DNA from: Astropecten irregularis
Taxonomy: Eukaryota; Echinodermata; Asteroidea; Paxillosida; Astropectinidae
Direction: 5' to 3'
Assembly: GCA_963971285.1 (NCBI GenBank)
Contig: OZ020250.1
Span: 15,732,499-15,796,498 of the forward strand
DNA: 64,000 bases
The position numbers and the translations under genes were made by a program. Below are positions 39,525 to 53,253 of the stretch, piece after piece. Under the pieces are notes generated by a model, which had not been told where the DNA came from, made no database searches, and worked only from the letters and a program-made list of their open reading frames with translations. The stretch's first letter is position 1. The number at the start of each line of letters is the position of its first letter.

Positions 39525-39580
39525 CTATTAATGACCTGGTTTAATGGATTGAGCTCTTTGGAAGAAAACAAGAAGAAGAC

Positions 39581-39954
39581 TTAAAGGGATGGTACAGAAC
39601 TGGTTTTTGCGACAAAATCGTTGCTAACAGTGAAAGCACATTATGTAATCCATCATTTACCTTAACTGACAAACCTGTAGAAGTTTGAGGTCAATCAGCA
39701 ATCTGGGTCACGAGAAAATAGTGAAAACCCGTGTACAGAGAACTGTACACATTTCAACGAATGAATAAAACGCTTCGAAGCGATTTATTCCAATCGGAAA
39801 ATAGTTTCATTTATTTCTCAACGAATATGGCATTTCAGACAAAAACATTTCATGGGATGTTTTCTCCTATCATCACCATTATAATGGTAAGTTTTATGTG
39901 AATCTGTGATCATGAAGTGTATTTCGTCTTACCAATTCTGTACCCTCCCTTTAA
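39581..39954 (+). mobile_element. TTAA-type MITE, family 2, in Hox8 intron
   Basis: TTAA-AGGGATGGTACAGAACTGG at the left, AATTCTGTACCCTCCCT-TTAA at the right; begins about 130 bases upstream of the Hox8 acceptor. Confidence 0.7.
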
Positions 39955-40854
39955 GTGGATGAAAACTTGATGACTTCCCCGTGCCTTGTTCATGAGCGAT
40001 GAATGTACCGTATTATATGTGACAAGTTAGTGACTGATAATGATATGGCTGCTGATGAAACAGTTGGCCTTGTAAGCTCAGTATAACCGTTCCCTACTCT
40101 ACTATTACTGCAGTAAGAAAGCGTCCACGAAGAAATAGACCCAATATCTTTTTCCGGTACTAAATGTCATTGACAATTACAAAACTAAATCAATAACAAA
40201 ACAAAGATTAAAATGTTAAAAAACAATTATTTAAACAGATAATAAAAACTGATTATACTGAAATAGATATGCTTTGCATACAATAACCGCGCAAGAATTG
40301 CCGTTTGAAAACGAAATTTATTAACACCAAATGTATCGTAAAAAATTGGTTAGATTTGATAACAGTACAGAACTGTTCGTTAAGGGACTCAATCTCTAGT
40401 TTACAAAAAACTAACTGGCTGAAATGTCATGTTCTAAATGTCTGACAGCATGACACGTATTAAACAGTGTTGAAAGTAGAGACATGTGATGTATTACACA
40501 CTCAAAACACTGAATTTCGTTCCCGCGAGCAACGGGGTCTGACAGCGTGATTTTCCCCTGACATACACTGGGCAGGCCCGCCGGTGGTCGGCCCCTATTT
40601 CCCGCTAGAATTTCCCCCTCCGTGGTTTAAGCTGTCCAAAGGCATCACTCCGGACAAGTTAAACGGGGGAAGAGTTGGGTTTGTGGCAGGGGACCAAAAC
40701 CACAGGATTATGAATTTCATGAGTGTTTCCTTCAGTCGCACATTGAGAGGCAAGGTCTTTAATATTCACCAGCAATGTTTGACATTTTAATATCAGATAT
40801 GAATAACAACATGAAGCAAAACTAGTAAGAAACTTGCTTGCAAAGTGTCACATG

Positions 40855-40987
40855 TGAAAGGACACAAATGCCTGAGAGTGACCGACGTCCCTGGTGAATC
40901 CTTGAGAGATTTTGACCGAGGTCCAGACCCATGAGAGAATTTCTCAATGGTTGAGAGTATTTTAGCGTCGTGTGAAAAGGCCTAAAG
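40855..40987 (-). mobile_element. MITE, family with TTTCACACGACGC ends
   Basis: Shares GTGACCGACG, GATTTTGACCGAGGTCCAGA, TTGAGAGTATTTTAGCGTCG and GTGTGAAAAGGCCT with the copy at 47851-48051, in reverse orientation. Confidence 0.55.
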
Positions 40988-41559
40988 GATTAAAGCAAGG
41001 TTCGGGACTTAGGAGGTAAAATGTCGGATAGGGAAAAGGGAGTTGAATGTCAGCTTGAGGTTGATGTGAAACTGGAGTTGATTTTGAAGTTGATATTAGT
41101 TGAAGTTGATATTAGTTCAGAATCATCCACTAAATCTTCTTGCGGTATAATTAGCACGACACTATACTCTGCATGTTTACACTATAAACTTTGCCGCCTT
41201 TTTCACACAAGCATTTTCCTAACTTTGAACACATTGTACTCAATTATTTGGGTAAACAAATTCCATCTATGTAGGTCTGTTCTAGCCTAAGATGATTTCG
41301 ATTGAAGTGAAAACAAAAATCCATAAAAGGTGACATCGACAACAAATAAACGTACAAACAATCGCTTCCACTACCTTTCTGTCTATATCGGCCATTTTAT
41401 CAATTGCTTTCGAAGCCAAACTTTGGTTGCTATATTCAATGAACAGAAATGATGTCAGCCAAAACAGTCTTTCCTCTAGAAATCATATATTCAACCATTA
41501 TTCTGCCAATAAAATAGCAGAAGCATTTTGCTTCACCAAAGGGGGGTACACACCACCAC

Positions 41560-41850
41560 AATAGGCATATAAACTAAGGGTCAGCAAGTTCACCGTCTAG
41601 GGCTAGGCCGGGTCGCGCCTCGTAAATTACCCCCAAGAAAAAGCCTCATCGCACGGCCTGTTTTTTGCCTGCATGCACGGTCCGTCTCCGCGTGCAGTTC
41701 CCTCACTGTGATAGAAGCGTATCGGTACAAAATGTAGGGAAAGTGGAATTGGTCTTGCTCTGTTTATAAGGTGATAACGAGATGTTTAACGACCCTCCAG
41801 GGCCTGCTGGTCATTCTTGATGTGGTCAATAACAGGCCGGATAAACTAGG
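41560..41850. promoter_or_regulatory. GC-rich intronic block in Hox8, candidate enhancer
   Basis: Non-repetitive, GC-richer segment in the Hox8 intron with several AT-core motifs (GTAAATTACC, GTTTATAAGG, CAATAACAGG) that resemble homeodomain or Cdx sites. About 1 kb to its left, 40500-40700 is a similar block. No ORF of note. Inferred from composition only. Confidence 0.3.
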
Positions 41851-43414
41851 TCAAGTGCATAGAATTGACCCCTCCCCTCCCCTCCCATTTCTATTCCAGT
41901 GCATCGGTTTTTCTTTGATCCAGCCATAGTTGAATTCCCTTCTGTATACGATGGCAGAATAATTGACGATAAATCATCGCAAAATACCATAAAAATTAAC
42001 GAAGTTGATCTTGGTCAAGCAGTTTATATTGATATAATTTGGACCATCTTTGCAATGGAATCCCATGCTTGATAAGCCGATAATGTAACAACTTCAGTTT
42101 CAATCGTATAGGCCTACATAGACAAATCGAGAAATGTGCACAAAGCCATGCAGAACAAAATCCATTGCGGTTAACCTTGAAAACATTCTCAAGATCATGT
42201 ACTTTTAAAAATGCCTTTTTTATGATTTTTGTTTTTCATTTTGGCTTGCATTGTTGTTGTATTGTTGTCATATGTTTGGGGTGGGGCACTTCACCACACG
42301 CATTGGCTTCAAGACTGAAATCCCACACCTGTTAAGTTAACAGTAATACGATACGTACACATACCGTGTATGCGGAAATGAATATTGTTTTTGAATCGAA
42401 CTAAGCATTGCATAACTAGGAAACAAAATATGTTCATGCCTTATTGTTATATGCATACATATACAAATGGAGAAATATAGCCCCTTCGAAGTAGCCTCCA
42501 TTCTAATTGCACCCAATCATTGTTGCACCTTGTTTTTCTGACAGTGTAAATTATAACCAACAAATAAACAATACAGGCAAATAAAATTTGAAAAGTTGCC
42601 CTTTTTATCCAAACTTTCCACTCATTAAATTTATCGTTTGGTGTGGTGTTGTTGTTGCAGTAATCGTCTTTTAATAGTATTCCCCTGTGTTTTACCAGTA
42701 AACATTAAACATTTTACCGTCAACATGGCTCATACATAATACCAAAGGGGATAACTATTGAAATTTTCAAGAATATGAGGTGAACCTTTGAATATAAATA
42801 TTTATTTTTGTTTTGTTTTATTTCTCTCTTTTTTTATTTCTTTCCATTTTCCATAGTCCTCTACTTTTGTGTGAATTTTCGTAAATTGAACTATCTCTCT
42901 GTGTCCACTACAGATTTTCCTTTATTACATGTATTCCAATCTTTCCCTTTGTCTGTTAGCTTCTGCCGTGTGTCTATAACTTCGGGATTTATCCTGTTTC
43001 CGCCAAACTGAAGTGAAGGGTTTAGGGTCAGGGTAGAGTGGTTCTTTAAACTAACATGACCAATTCCTACAATAAAATGACACACTACATTTGACATTGA
43101 TATGTGTTTCATTCGAATGTCATGGACGCCGACCACCGAGACCCACTGCCATGCAACCGCCGTGAATTTGACCGAGCGCTCGGCGACAGGAGCCCAGTAA
43201 ATCACCCTCGCCATATACTGCGGTGTGTTCCTTTCACGGACGCTTGAAATTAGTGGTCAACTTCTCATGCTCAAAATATGTCGAGTAGGAGTCGGACTAA
43301 TATACAATAATAGCGGCAGATTGTTTGTGTTTGAAAAGAAAATTACAAAGATCATCACATAACCACAATGGAAACTGGCTGTTTTAATTTTAAGTTATCG
43401 AAAAGTGAACATAG

Positions 43415-43475
43415 AAAAAAAATTGAGTGGAGCGGGATCCGAACCAGCGACCTTGGTTTCCAAGAGCGAAGGACC
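43415..43475 (-). mobile_element. Possible tRNA-derived SINE fragment
   Basis: On the minus strand a B-box-like GGTTCGGATCC (43435-43445) follows an anticodon-arm-like CTTGGAAACCAAG, and the segment ends in a T run. It does not fold as a full tRNA. Weak evidence. Confidence 0.3.
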
Positions 43476-43648
43476 ATTAAAAAACAAACATTCAAATAAT
43501 ACCCTGCAAACAGACAAACGAATTAAATTGTCAGACGAGTAATACGTATACCGAGTCGAAAGCACAAGTGCGAACGGCTGTAAAATTTGGCCATTTTTTA
43601 TTATCCCATGGACTCGGTAAAATCTTCGGTAAAACATGCAAGTCATAT

Positions 43649-43783
43649 AGGGTCGATTTCACCAAACACATCGTAACTTACTATCAGTCGTAGGACTTAT
43701 ATGAAGCATTGCATCCCATGGGTTATCCTAAGCAAATAGTGTTACGATCGATCGTATATAGGGCTTCGTGAAATCGACTCCTG
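43649..43783 (+). mobile_element. Family 4 MITE
   Basis: Ends GGGTCGATTTCACCAAACAC and GCTTCGTGAAATCGACTCC with internal GTTACGATCGATCGTAT. Confidence 0.7.
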
Positions 43784-45137
43784 GGTTGACAGGGCTCTGT
43801 TGTGTTACTGTATAGGTAAAGAACCTCAATGTATAATGACTGTATTAATATACAGCTGTTTATTGGTTATATAAATATTTTGAACATTTTTTTAATCTTC
43901 ATAGTACGACATCCTAGTTGGACAATGTGTCCCAAAATATCATTGAGAGATTTTCCAAAAATCAAGGTTATTTTGTCCGACCATGAAACATGTATTCAAA
44001 CGTTTTAACAGCTTGGCAATTATGTGCATAATTAAATTTGACACTGTAGTGGGCCTAGTGCCTTTTCTATTTACCTTATCTTTATTTTGCCAATTTCCCC
44101 TTTCCCAAATAATGATAGCACTTCACAGATTCTTTTATCATCACTCGTTAATAACTCGGAAATGATTCCTAATTACCGTGTGATTATTCGTTGATGGATA
44201 TTCCTTGCTCAAGAAGATTATCTGTCTCAGAGCCGGCTTCACGGACCAACAGACTCATCTGGGCCACTCGTATGTGGATATTGAAATTTGTTGGGATTTG
44301 GAGGGTCTGTGTGTGTTTGTATAGGGGTTTAGTGATATCACTGATATTCCCATGTGAAGAAACATTCGTACAGCCTATTTATTTCAAATGATATTTCAAG
44401 ATATTTCAAATGTTAACTCCTAATTTATATGCACCGTTGCCTATAAATAGTATACCTTTTAAAAGTTGATATCGGCCTATGTTCACGGGCATTGGAATTG
44501 CACTAAACAATAGTTTAAGATTTCGCCTTCATATGGCTTAATACATTGACTCTCGTTTAAAAAATTGACGTGCCCGCGTTAAGTGAATATAAATCGTAAA
44601 TTGTAGACTTGCATAATAATCACCGCCCATAAATTCAACCCTCCATTGATCTCTTTGTTCTTTGTGCCACGTAATAGTCTCAGTGGTTGGAAAATGACAT
44701 CAGAACCAACAAACAAAAATGATCGTTTTCGATTCAGTGAAAAAAAATATCCAATTTTAATTTCAGTTTACCTATACCACATCCATATCTGTACTCTCAG
44801 ATCAACTTACGAAAATAGCAGGAATCGAGGAACAAGAGACCGCATAAAATATCAAGACTAGAAGTTGATGTAAAGTTCAGTGGGTCAGCGTATTGCATAA
44901 GGTTAAAAATAATGCTGTGTGGGCATAGGGATATTATCATTTCTACCAATAAATAATGAAAAAAGGCATAGTTTTTCATGTTTTTAATGATGAAAATGGT
45001 TATTAAGGAGTCGTTCTTTAAAACCTGTGCAGTTTGGGAGTTGTTGTTTGGTTATTCGGGGTTTTTTTTGCGTGAATTAGACTCTTTTTTGTCCTGTGCC
45101 AAAACTATTTGTACACGTACTTCCGACTTTTCTTAAC

Positions 45138-45392
45138 TAGGGGCGTTTACGAAACGGAGGCTTAGGCACAGGCTCAGGCTCCAGCTCTGACATCCATATG
45201 CTGAAAATATATGTTGTGGTTTTTCATTGAACCTGAAGCTCTGTTGTCTTTTTCAAACCAGAGAATCTACTTCAGAACCACAGCCAAAAGCCCCTTTTTG
45301 CCTTTTTTGATACCCGTTATTTCAAAATGGATTCACGAAATGGAATCGGAGCCTGAGACGGAGCCTGAGCCTCCGTTTCGTAAACGCCCTAG
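45138..45392. mobile_element. Foldback element with GGGGCGTTTACGAAACGGAGG ends
   Basis: Inverted ends CTAGGGGCGTTTACGAAACG and CGTTTCGTAAACGCCCTAG followed inward by CAGGCTC repeats; CTAG flanks both ends. Related to the element at 62935-63291. Confidence 0.7.
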
Positions 45393-47047
45393 GACTGTGC
45401 ATGGCACGGAACAATTTTATCCTATTTTAGGACACCGTGAATTTATTTTCAGGAATGGGTGTTGTGGCACTTTGGGGACATTCTGAAATATTTCCCCAAT
45501 GTACAGTTTCTCCGTATAAGGGTCATTTCTTCACCACTTTTGTTTTTGTCTCCCAAGGGTTTGTGTGTCACTGTGATTTTACTAAATGAAAGTAAAAAAA
45601 GAAGTTAACCGCAAAGTCACTCGCCAATAAATATCAGTAATAAGACAGAGTAGGCCTGTATACTTATGCAGTGGGTGTTACGTTCTTGCGCGCCCCATCT
45701 CTTGAAAATGCAACATTTTTCTTAATTTTTGAAATGAGACGTGTATATTTTTGGTCCCCTTATTTTAATTTGATATTAATTCTGTTTGCTGATGGGTGCT
45801 TATAATTTCCGGTGTGACGTCCAAGCACCTCATCCGCGCCCCAAGATCCGCGGAATAAACCCGCAAACACTTCTCGTAAAGCGAGCGATATTTACATGGT
45901 TACAAGATGCATAGTGCTTCTGTAAGTTCCATCTTTAACCGTTGACTTATCGCTTCGCGCGATATCAACCCGAAATTTCAAATTCCGCTCATGTGCATTC
46001 ACTTTCCTCAACATGTGCCAATATTTTTTAATATTCAGTTCGTCTCTCATTTGTATCTTGAACTTCCGTCCCTAATTGCTACCAAATATCGTCGCCTCCG
46101 TTGTTATTCACATCAATTTATAACATTCTGCTGCCGATCGACCACATTAGAAAGGGTTTGGAAACTAATTAATGCCCCTAACACCCTCGACTTGCTTTGC
46201 TTTGTGAGAGCGCCAACATGCAATGCATTGAACAAACAAAAACAAATGACAAATGACTAGCTTTACCCACATGATCTGCAAATAAAAAAAGTGCAATGGA
46301 CATTGAAAAAAGGAGGAAAATTGCTATAAATATGTCACGCCCAAGATCACGTGGAGATTCAATGCAGACGATAACTGTAGTGGTAAAATTGTTTAATTTG
46401 ACATAGAAATTAAACAAAAACAACCAATTCTTTTAAATAAGCCTCGGTATGGCCCCGGCTGGCTGTAATCCTTTTATTTTCGTCTATAGGCCTATAGTTT
46501 CCAAAGATGCCGAATATTTCGAACTATGCCACACCGTTGGTGGCTTCGGATTTCAGTCTCAATTTTGACCTGTGGTAATCATATAGCGAGTTTCAGTCCG
46601 CCTTTCATTTTCCGAAAAAATAAAACCCTGGTTTGTATTTAGGTTGTCTTTACTTTTGTTTTCGTTTGATGTCCAGAGAATGTAGGTAAATACCTTTACC
46701 AGTGCGTTTTGTAGTTGCCCTTATTTATAGTAGTTGGAAAAAACAGGGAATTTCAAGGATTGATAACAGGGGTGTCCCCTATTCTGTTCGTACAATATTA
46801 CCTAGATATCACTTTCGAATGGGTATTTCAACATGGCCACTGTCCGAGAGCGCTGCAATATACGGCGAGGCTTCGCCGCAGCAAGTTCTCGAGTTGTTAT
46901 TGTATTGTTTGCAAGTTGCAAAATGCTCACAAGTGTATAGAATTTTCAAAAATTCTAGGAAGTTTAAAAGTAAACTATACACGTGCGTTGATAATAAAAA
47001 AAAACATGATTTATGTGCGTATTGATTGTCCTCTCTATAGGCCTATG

Positions 47048-47190
47048 TGGGATCGATTTCACCAAACTCATCGTAACTTACTTTCAATCGTAGGACTACT
47101 ATGGTGCATTTCAATACTACGTAGGATACGATGGGTTATCCTTCGTAACTCGAGTTACGTTCGATCATAGGGCTTCGTGAAATCAACCCC
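47048..47190 (+). mobile_element. Family 4 MITE
   Basis: Ends GGGATCGATTTCACCAAACT and GGCTTCGTGAAATCAACCCC, internal CGAGTTACGTTCGATCATAG. Confidence 0.7.
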
Positions 47191-47850
47191 TGTATACACC
47201 GCAAGTGTTTTAGTATCAGGTGCAATGGGAAGGAAACATTATCTGATATGTCGCCAATGTTACAAACAAAATATAGGTCCTCAACCGAAAAGGCAGAAAG
47301 CAGAAAATGAGAAGATCTTTCAGATGCACGTGGTAATGACTCACACTGAGATCTTGATAAGAGAATGTGTTCTTATTTTGTTTTCTTTTGACTTTCAGAT
47401 CCCCATCAAGAACATTAATTCATCGACTTTCTGTCCTTGCTTTTCATTTTTGCCCAAAGAAAAGTCTTCACTTCGTTTGATTCATTGCCCAAAAGGCCCA
47501 TTTATACTCTTTTTCAGGTTTTTGTTCTTGGGTATTCTTATTTCCACCCTTGCTCTTGTGATAAAGGAACGTGTGGGGTGGGGGCTGTAGGTTGTGGGTT
47601 TTAATCTTCATCTGTAAACATCGTTTGCAGACCCTTGGCAAGCGAGGAAACCCATTTCACGATTATAGGCCATATACCGCTCGTAGCTTCGCGTGATAAC
47701 AAAGGCAATATTTCTGCGTGAATAGCCAGCTAATGATGATCGTTATCAATTTCTTCGATTTATTTTGTGTCTTTTTCAAGCTCAACGAATTTGTCGACAA
47801 AATCGGGGAAATGGGGAGGTTTTATGTTTTGGAAGGAAAGGAAAGACATC

Positions 47851-48051
47851 CTAAAGGCCTTTTCACACGACGCAAAAAAAACTCCCAACCATTGAGAAAT
47901 TCTCTCATCGGTCTGGACCTCGGTCAAAATCTCTCAAGGATTCACCAGGGGCGTCGGTCACTCTCAAGCATTGGTGTCCTTTCACACGATGACACTGCTG
48001 TAAGATTTCGCAGCTTGGTTGGGAGATTTTTTAGCGTTGTGTGAAAGGTTT
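47851..48051 (+). mobile_element. MITE, family with TTTCACACGACGC ends
   Basis: Left end CTAAAGGCCTTTTCACACGA, right end TTAGCGTTGTGTGAAAGGTT; the internal GGTCTGGACCTCGGTCAAAA is shared with 40855-40987. Confidence 0.6.
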
Positions 48052-48792
48052 GCCGCAGGTCGGGGCTGTTTTAGGTTAATTTAACTATTGAGTCCACAAA
48101 ATATAGCACAATATTCACAGAGGCAGGGTGTCGTTAGTTCTATCGTATCATTATGTCACTGTTTTACTACTATTTTGGTCTTCGTTTTAAGGGAGAATTC
48201 ATGCCTACCTCTAGTTTGTAAAACAGACCTCACGAGACTAATAAAATTCTGTGAAAAATTCAAACCTCAGTTGGTGTTCCACTTTCCGAGAAAACCAATA
48301 GCAGTAACTGTTTTATACGTGAAACTATGCGCAATCCTGTTTAAGTTCAGTTCCGATTGTTCCAATCGAAATCAGTTCAGCTGGTGATTTTTTTCTTTCC
48401 AAATTTTATCTAAGTATGGCAGCATTTCAGAGGAAAATATCTTTCATGAATAAATATTCTTCGTTTTATGAAGGTTAAAAGATTGAAGTTTTCAGACTGA
48501 AACGAAATCTTGTTTTCCATTCTTATACATTAATTTACAATACAGCTTTTTAGTTTTCAGACCTATTGTTTATGGTACAATAAGCGTACGAGGTGAAGCC
48601 CTCTACCTATCCCCTAGAGTCTAATAACTTCTTTTAACATAAAAGAGGCCAAATTCAAACTAAATATCGACGAAACTGTAAACTTGTTTAGAAAAACAAT
48701 CTCCTTTGTAATTGTGCTTGTGATGTAAGATGTTTACTTCTCCTGATTTTAAATACTGCTTCTGTCTGTTCAAATAATACCATTACTATATT

Positions 48793-49159
48793 GTAAAGGT
48801 ACAGTACAGGATTGGTAACATACCCAAACAGAAATGTTCACAGATTTGCGTATAACTTTCAGGGTATGACTATGAAGATGGCGCTGGTAGAAACATACCG
48901 TTAAAATGTTTCCACCTGAAATTGTGTATTTATCCAGAATTTAGTTAAACAAAGACCGGAAACAGTTTTGATCTTGGGGGAAGATCCAAACCATTCTTTA
49001 TGTTTTATAAGAGAAATAGAGTCGGGTTTTCACTATTATCTCGTGACCCAGACGTCTAATTGAGCTCAAATTTTAACGTTTGTATTCATGCACATACTGG
49101 ATCAGACAAAGTGTGAGTGTTGTTCGGTGACCTTTACCTATCATGTATTATAACTTTAA
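48793..49159 (-). mobile_element. TTAA-type MITE, family 2
   Basis: Reverse-oriented: AGGTACAGTACAGGATTGG at the left, ATGTATTATAACT-TTAA at the right; internal ACTGGATCAGACAAAGTGTG marks family 2. Confidence 0.75.
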
Positions 49160-49941
49160 TAAAACTATTGACTTTACGGAGAAAATATAAAGGTACTAGA
49201 AAATGATAGATAAAATACTGGATACGTTTTAATATTGAAAGCATGTGTGCATTTCTGTAGACTCCCTCGAATTTCACATGAAGTTCGGAGAAAATCATAT
49301 TGTCCTACCCCTCCCCCCCCCCTTCCAAATTAATTTTGGTCTCTGGTGAAACGTGTATGAATACACAGAAGCCCGCTCAACTATTCAAACAAGATCACCC
49401 AAAAATGTAAGGGTTGTATACTTCATGATGGATCTGTGCATGGATATAATGTAAATATCAGACACGTTGACCTTTTGTCCCTATATTTCTACTGCTAACC
49501 TTATTACTCGAGTGTTGTGTATAGCTATAGTTTTACGCACCGATTACTCCACATGTGTTTTTTTGGCGTGGTGCTGCTACGCTTCGGTGGAGAGTATAAT
49601 ATTATGGCATGTTACCCTTGTTAAATCATCGGTTATTATAAATAAATTTTTGACATGGGGGTAGGCCTAATTATTAGTCAACAACGTGTCAAATGATTGG
49701 CAGTGATTGACTGAATCTGTGAATCTTTGCCCCTCCAAAGCGAAATACTCTCCCTCTTATCTTGAGATGTTTTGTTATAGTTTCACGAAATGGAATTTTC
49801 ATAAGTTACCATGAGGCTATGCAGCGTATATGACGAAATCACTGCTGTGGAACTTGCTAAAGTGGAATAGATAGTCATCCATCACCTTACCTTCCTTCAT
49901 AAAGAGATGACTATGGTTTGTTAACAACACAAGAGTTTAAC

Positions 49942-50283
49942 TTAAAGGTAATATCATACTTTGAATTTTATCAAAGAAATACAGATTCATGGGCAAAAAT
50001 ATCAAGACAGATACAGTAACAGTCATCTGTGCCCACTTTTTGAGAAAACAGTGAAAACAGCCACAGTATTTCTTAAGTCTTTTCTCTTTTATTTTTGATC
50101 TTTTAAAAGATCAAAAAGATTTTCGGTCATTGTTTTACTAATTTCTGGATAAATACATCATATCAGGCGGAAAAGTTTTAACGGTATGTTTCTACCACCA
50201 CCATCTTCATACCCTGTAAGTTATACGTAAATCTGTGAACATTTCTGTTTTGGTTTCTTACCAAAGTATGATACTACCTTTAA
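49942..50283 (+). mobile_element. TTAA-type MITE, family 1
   Basis: TTAA-AGGTAATATCATACTTTGA to CAAAGTATGATACTACCT-TTAA with intact central GATCTTTTAAAAGATC. Confidence 0.85.
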
Positions 50284-50476
50284 GCATTGACTTGTTTGTC
50301 TGTGAAGATAGTGATGACTGAGAAAACATGATATTGCATTCCTCCCTGATCCATCACAATCGGACCTACACCAAACAATATCATCTTATCATTCTGATTT
50401 CATGCCCATTTTCATCTCGATTCTTAACGTGCCTATGAATCTATCGCGTGGACCATGCAGGCCCAGCCGGCAGAAT

Positions 50477-50734
50477 TCAGTAGGCCTGGCGGTCGTTGAT
50501 TATACCCGCAATTCCCGTGATGTCTCCCCCGGTGAAAATTGCGACAAATTGCCCTATACACGATAACACAATAAGCTGAAAAGGTGCGGACATGTTTCTG
50601 CCTGGGGGCGAACTCTCCGTACCGTACATGTTCTCAGCAAGGGGTTTGATGACGAACAAGTACCAGGTCATAGCTAGAACTATTACGGTTGTACCAAACG
50701 GGCTAACTGAAAGATTTTCAAGAAAACACCCCAA
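50477..50734 (-). CDS. Unrecognised ORF with two hydrophobic segments
   Basis: 85-codon frame in the Hox8 intron between two family 1 MITEs. It has two likely membrane segments (around residues 11-31, PFGTTVIVLAMTWYLFVIK, and 51-70, FQLIVLSCIGQFVAIF). No in-frame ATG precedes the first segment (the frame opens at a TTG after a stop), so a complete gene here is not supported. It could be a captured or retrocopied exon, or chance. Confidence 0.2.
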   Translation of the reverse strand: MGCFLENLSVSPFGTTVIVLAMTWYLFVIKPLAENMYGTESSPPGRNMSAPFQLIVLSCIGQFVAIFTGGDITGIAGIINDRQAY

Positions 50735-50828
50735 ACTATTCGACCGTCATTTCTTCCGTAGCTCCATGGACCGTAATCGGGCTACATAATTAATCCCTGC
50801 TGCTCATGTCTTCCCATGTATCATTATA

Positions 50829-51198
50829 CAACTAATATCATACTTTGGTTTTTGTCAAAGAAATACAGATTCATGGACATAAATATCAAGGAAGATGCAG
50901 TAACAGTCATCTGTGAAGATTTCAGTCCCATACGGTGCCCACTTTTTGAGAAAACGGTTAAAAACGGCCACGGTATTTCTTGAGTCTTTTCTCTTTTATT
51001 TTTGATCTTTTAAAAGATCGAAAAGATTTTCGGTCGTTGTTTTACTAATTTCTGGATAAATACACAATTTCAGGCGGAAACATTTTAACTGTATGTTTTT
51101 AGCACCACCATATTCTTAGTCGTACCCTGTAAGTTCAGTACGTAAATCTGTGAACATTTCTGTTTGGGTTTCTTACCAAATTTAGATACTACCTTTAA
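50829..51198 (+). mobile_element. TTAA-type MITE, family 1
   Basis: Left end worn (ACTAATATCATACTTTGG, TTAA lost), right end ATACTACCT-TTAA kept; central palindrome GATCTTTTAAAAGATC present. Confidence 0.8.
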
Positions 51199-53253
51199 AC
51201 AAACAAAAAGAATCGCTCTTCCATTAAAAAAAATACCCTGTCATTAACAGTAGCGGAAAAAAAACCCACAATTCAACCTACTTGCAACTATAACGTGGAT
51301 TCACGACCATATTGCCAGAAAAACCAAATTCGCCATAATTTATTAGTCTTTTGTTTGCGTTTAAAACAGCATGGACAACTCTTTACAGTGTTACAAATGA
51401 GGTGTTTATCATTAGTTGGGGAGGGTGGAACGTGTGTGTAAGGTATTTTGACGCGCCATTTATGTACACAGACTGCAATGACAGAAAAGGTTGGAATACA
51501 TGAAATTGTAGCTTATGTTTGATATCATTCATCTGGTCACGAAAATGGTATAATTCTAATGTTAGACTTGTGTATACCCAACGTATTTACCTCATTCAAC
51601 ACCTCCAAACGTGGACGAAAATACAGTAATCTAGTAACTTAACCCTTTTTTATGTTATTTGGTGTACGCACATGAAACTTCATGTGGCTTATCGCTATCA
51701 GAAACACGTGGCTATTTTATTTCAACAGTAATTATTTCATCGGCTACTTATCCGTGGGATTAAGTGGTAGAAAACGATCATTATGACTATTTTCTTTTCT
51801 TGTTAAGACAAAGGGAGCCCTTCCATCTGTTTGTGTTTTTATTATTCATGCTGGTGAGATTTGATTGAATTTTACTGACAAGGTAACTGCGAGGTGATTG
51901 TGTATAATAATAATACACACGACTTAACGGGAGTGTCAGCATCAGGTTATTGGTTTTTACGAGGGGACTCGATACGCTTCGGTATCGGGTCTCTTTTGCT
52001 GGCCGGCCCAGGGGCTCGATTTACGGCGTGCACGTAGACCCATTAACGGTCGGCCGTAAAAACGTCCGGGCTAGTATATACCACCTTGCCCGAATTGTGT
52101 GCGTTCACGACGGTTATAGCATTTATACCCCTACTTTCTTGGGATTATTTGGGTTATGGGCAACCTTCAAAATGACGTGTCACATCGGGGCATTCGTTAG
52201 CCGATGGTTACAAGTGAAAAGCTGAAATTGAACTGTGAATTTTACACCGTAACATTAAAATAAGATTCAGACATGCATTTGTCATAAAAACTGTCGGTCG
52301 ACTGATTCTTGCATCAATGCTCATGATTTTGGTTCAGCAATTCGGCGAAATATTTCTTTCCATTCAAAACAAAAACCAGAAGAGAAACAACTAGCAATTC
52401 CTTTCAACCTCTTTTAAGATTTTGAGCTTGTCAATAGTTAGATAATACTGCATTAACTGTCATCATTGCCTAGAAAGACTGTGTACAAGCCCTGTCATCG
52501 CGATAAGGATACGGTAATAACCACATGTCCATGTACATGTGGAATTGTGGATAGACATGTACCTTTGAGTATATAATGCTATATCAAATTACTTGCAGCC
52601 TGACAACACAACATATTTTCGATTAATCTTTTAAGCACCGAACAAATTGATTAACAATTAACTAGGTTTTGTTAAGCTCAACACTTTTGAGCTCAACTTT
52701 CTGGAGAAAATTTCAAACTAGGAAGTTAACAGAGTGACGAATGGTACTGGTAAAACCACCATTTATAAAAGTCATCATACTGGACCGTGTTTTACAAGCA
52801 CCACCGAGATACATGTTCCATGAATTTTACCGTGCACAGGACGGATAAAACGATGGGAGAAATGAACGCTCCTCACGGCAGTGAGCTTGCCGTATTTATT
52901 GGTACTGTAACACAACACCGGGTAATTTTTGAAATCCATATTGATACGGTGCTTATATAATGCGGTGTAACGTCTCACTCAAAAAACAAACAAATATGGC
53001 AACGATGGATAGGTATTACTCATCTTGAAAAAGGAATGGAATTTCAGTGTAATGCGTTCTCGTTAAATTGTTTTGGGTAAATTGATTCCTCTGACAGTTT
53101 CCATATCATGAAATACTAGAATTATAGTTGGCTTTGGTAATCAACAGAATGGTGTGGGACATTATGGTGTGTACATAGAAACGTTTGTATATGGAAACAT
53201 AGTTGTATCTTCACTATACACAGAATGGACCAGACATGTGGATATTTTGAAAG

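Noticed and set aside
43415-43475. Functional tRNA gene
   Set aside because: Only a B-box-like segment and part of an anticodon arm; no acceptor stem or A box could be paired.
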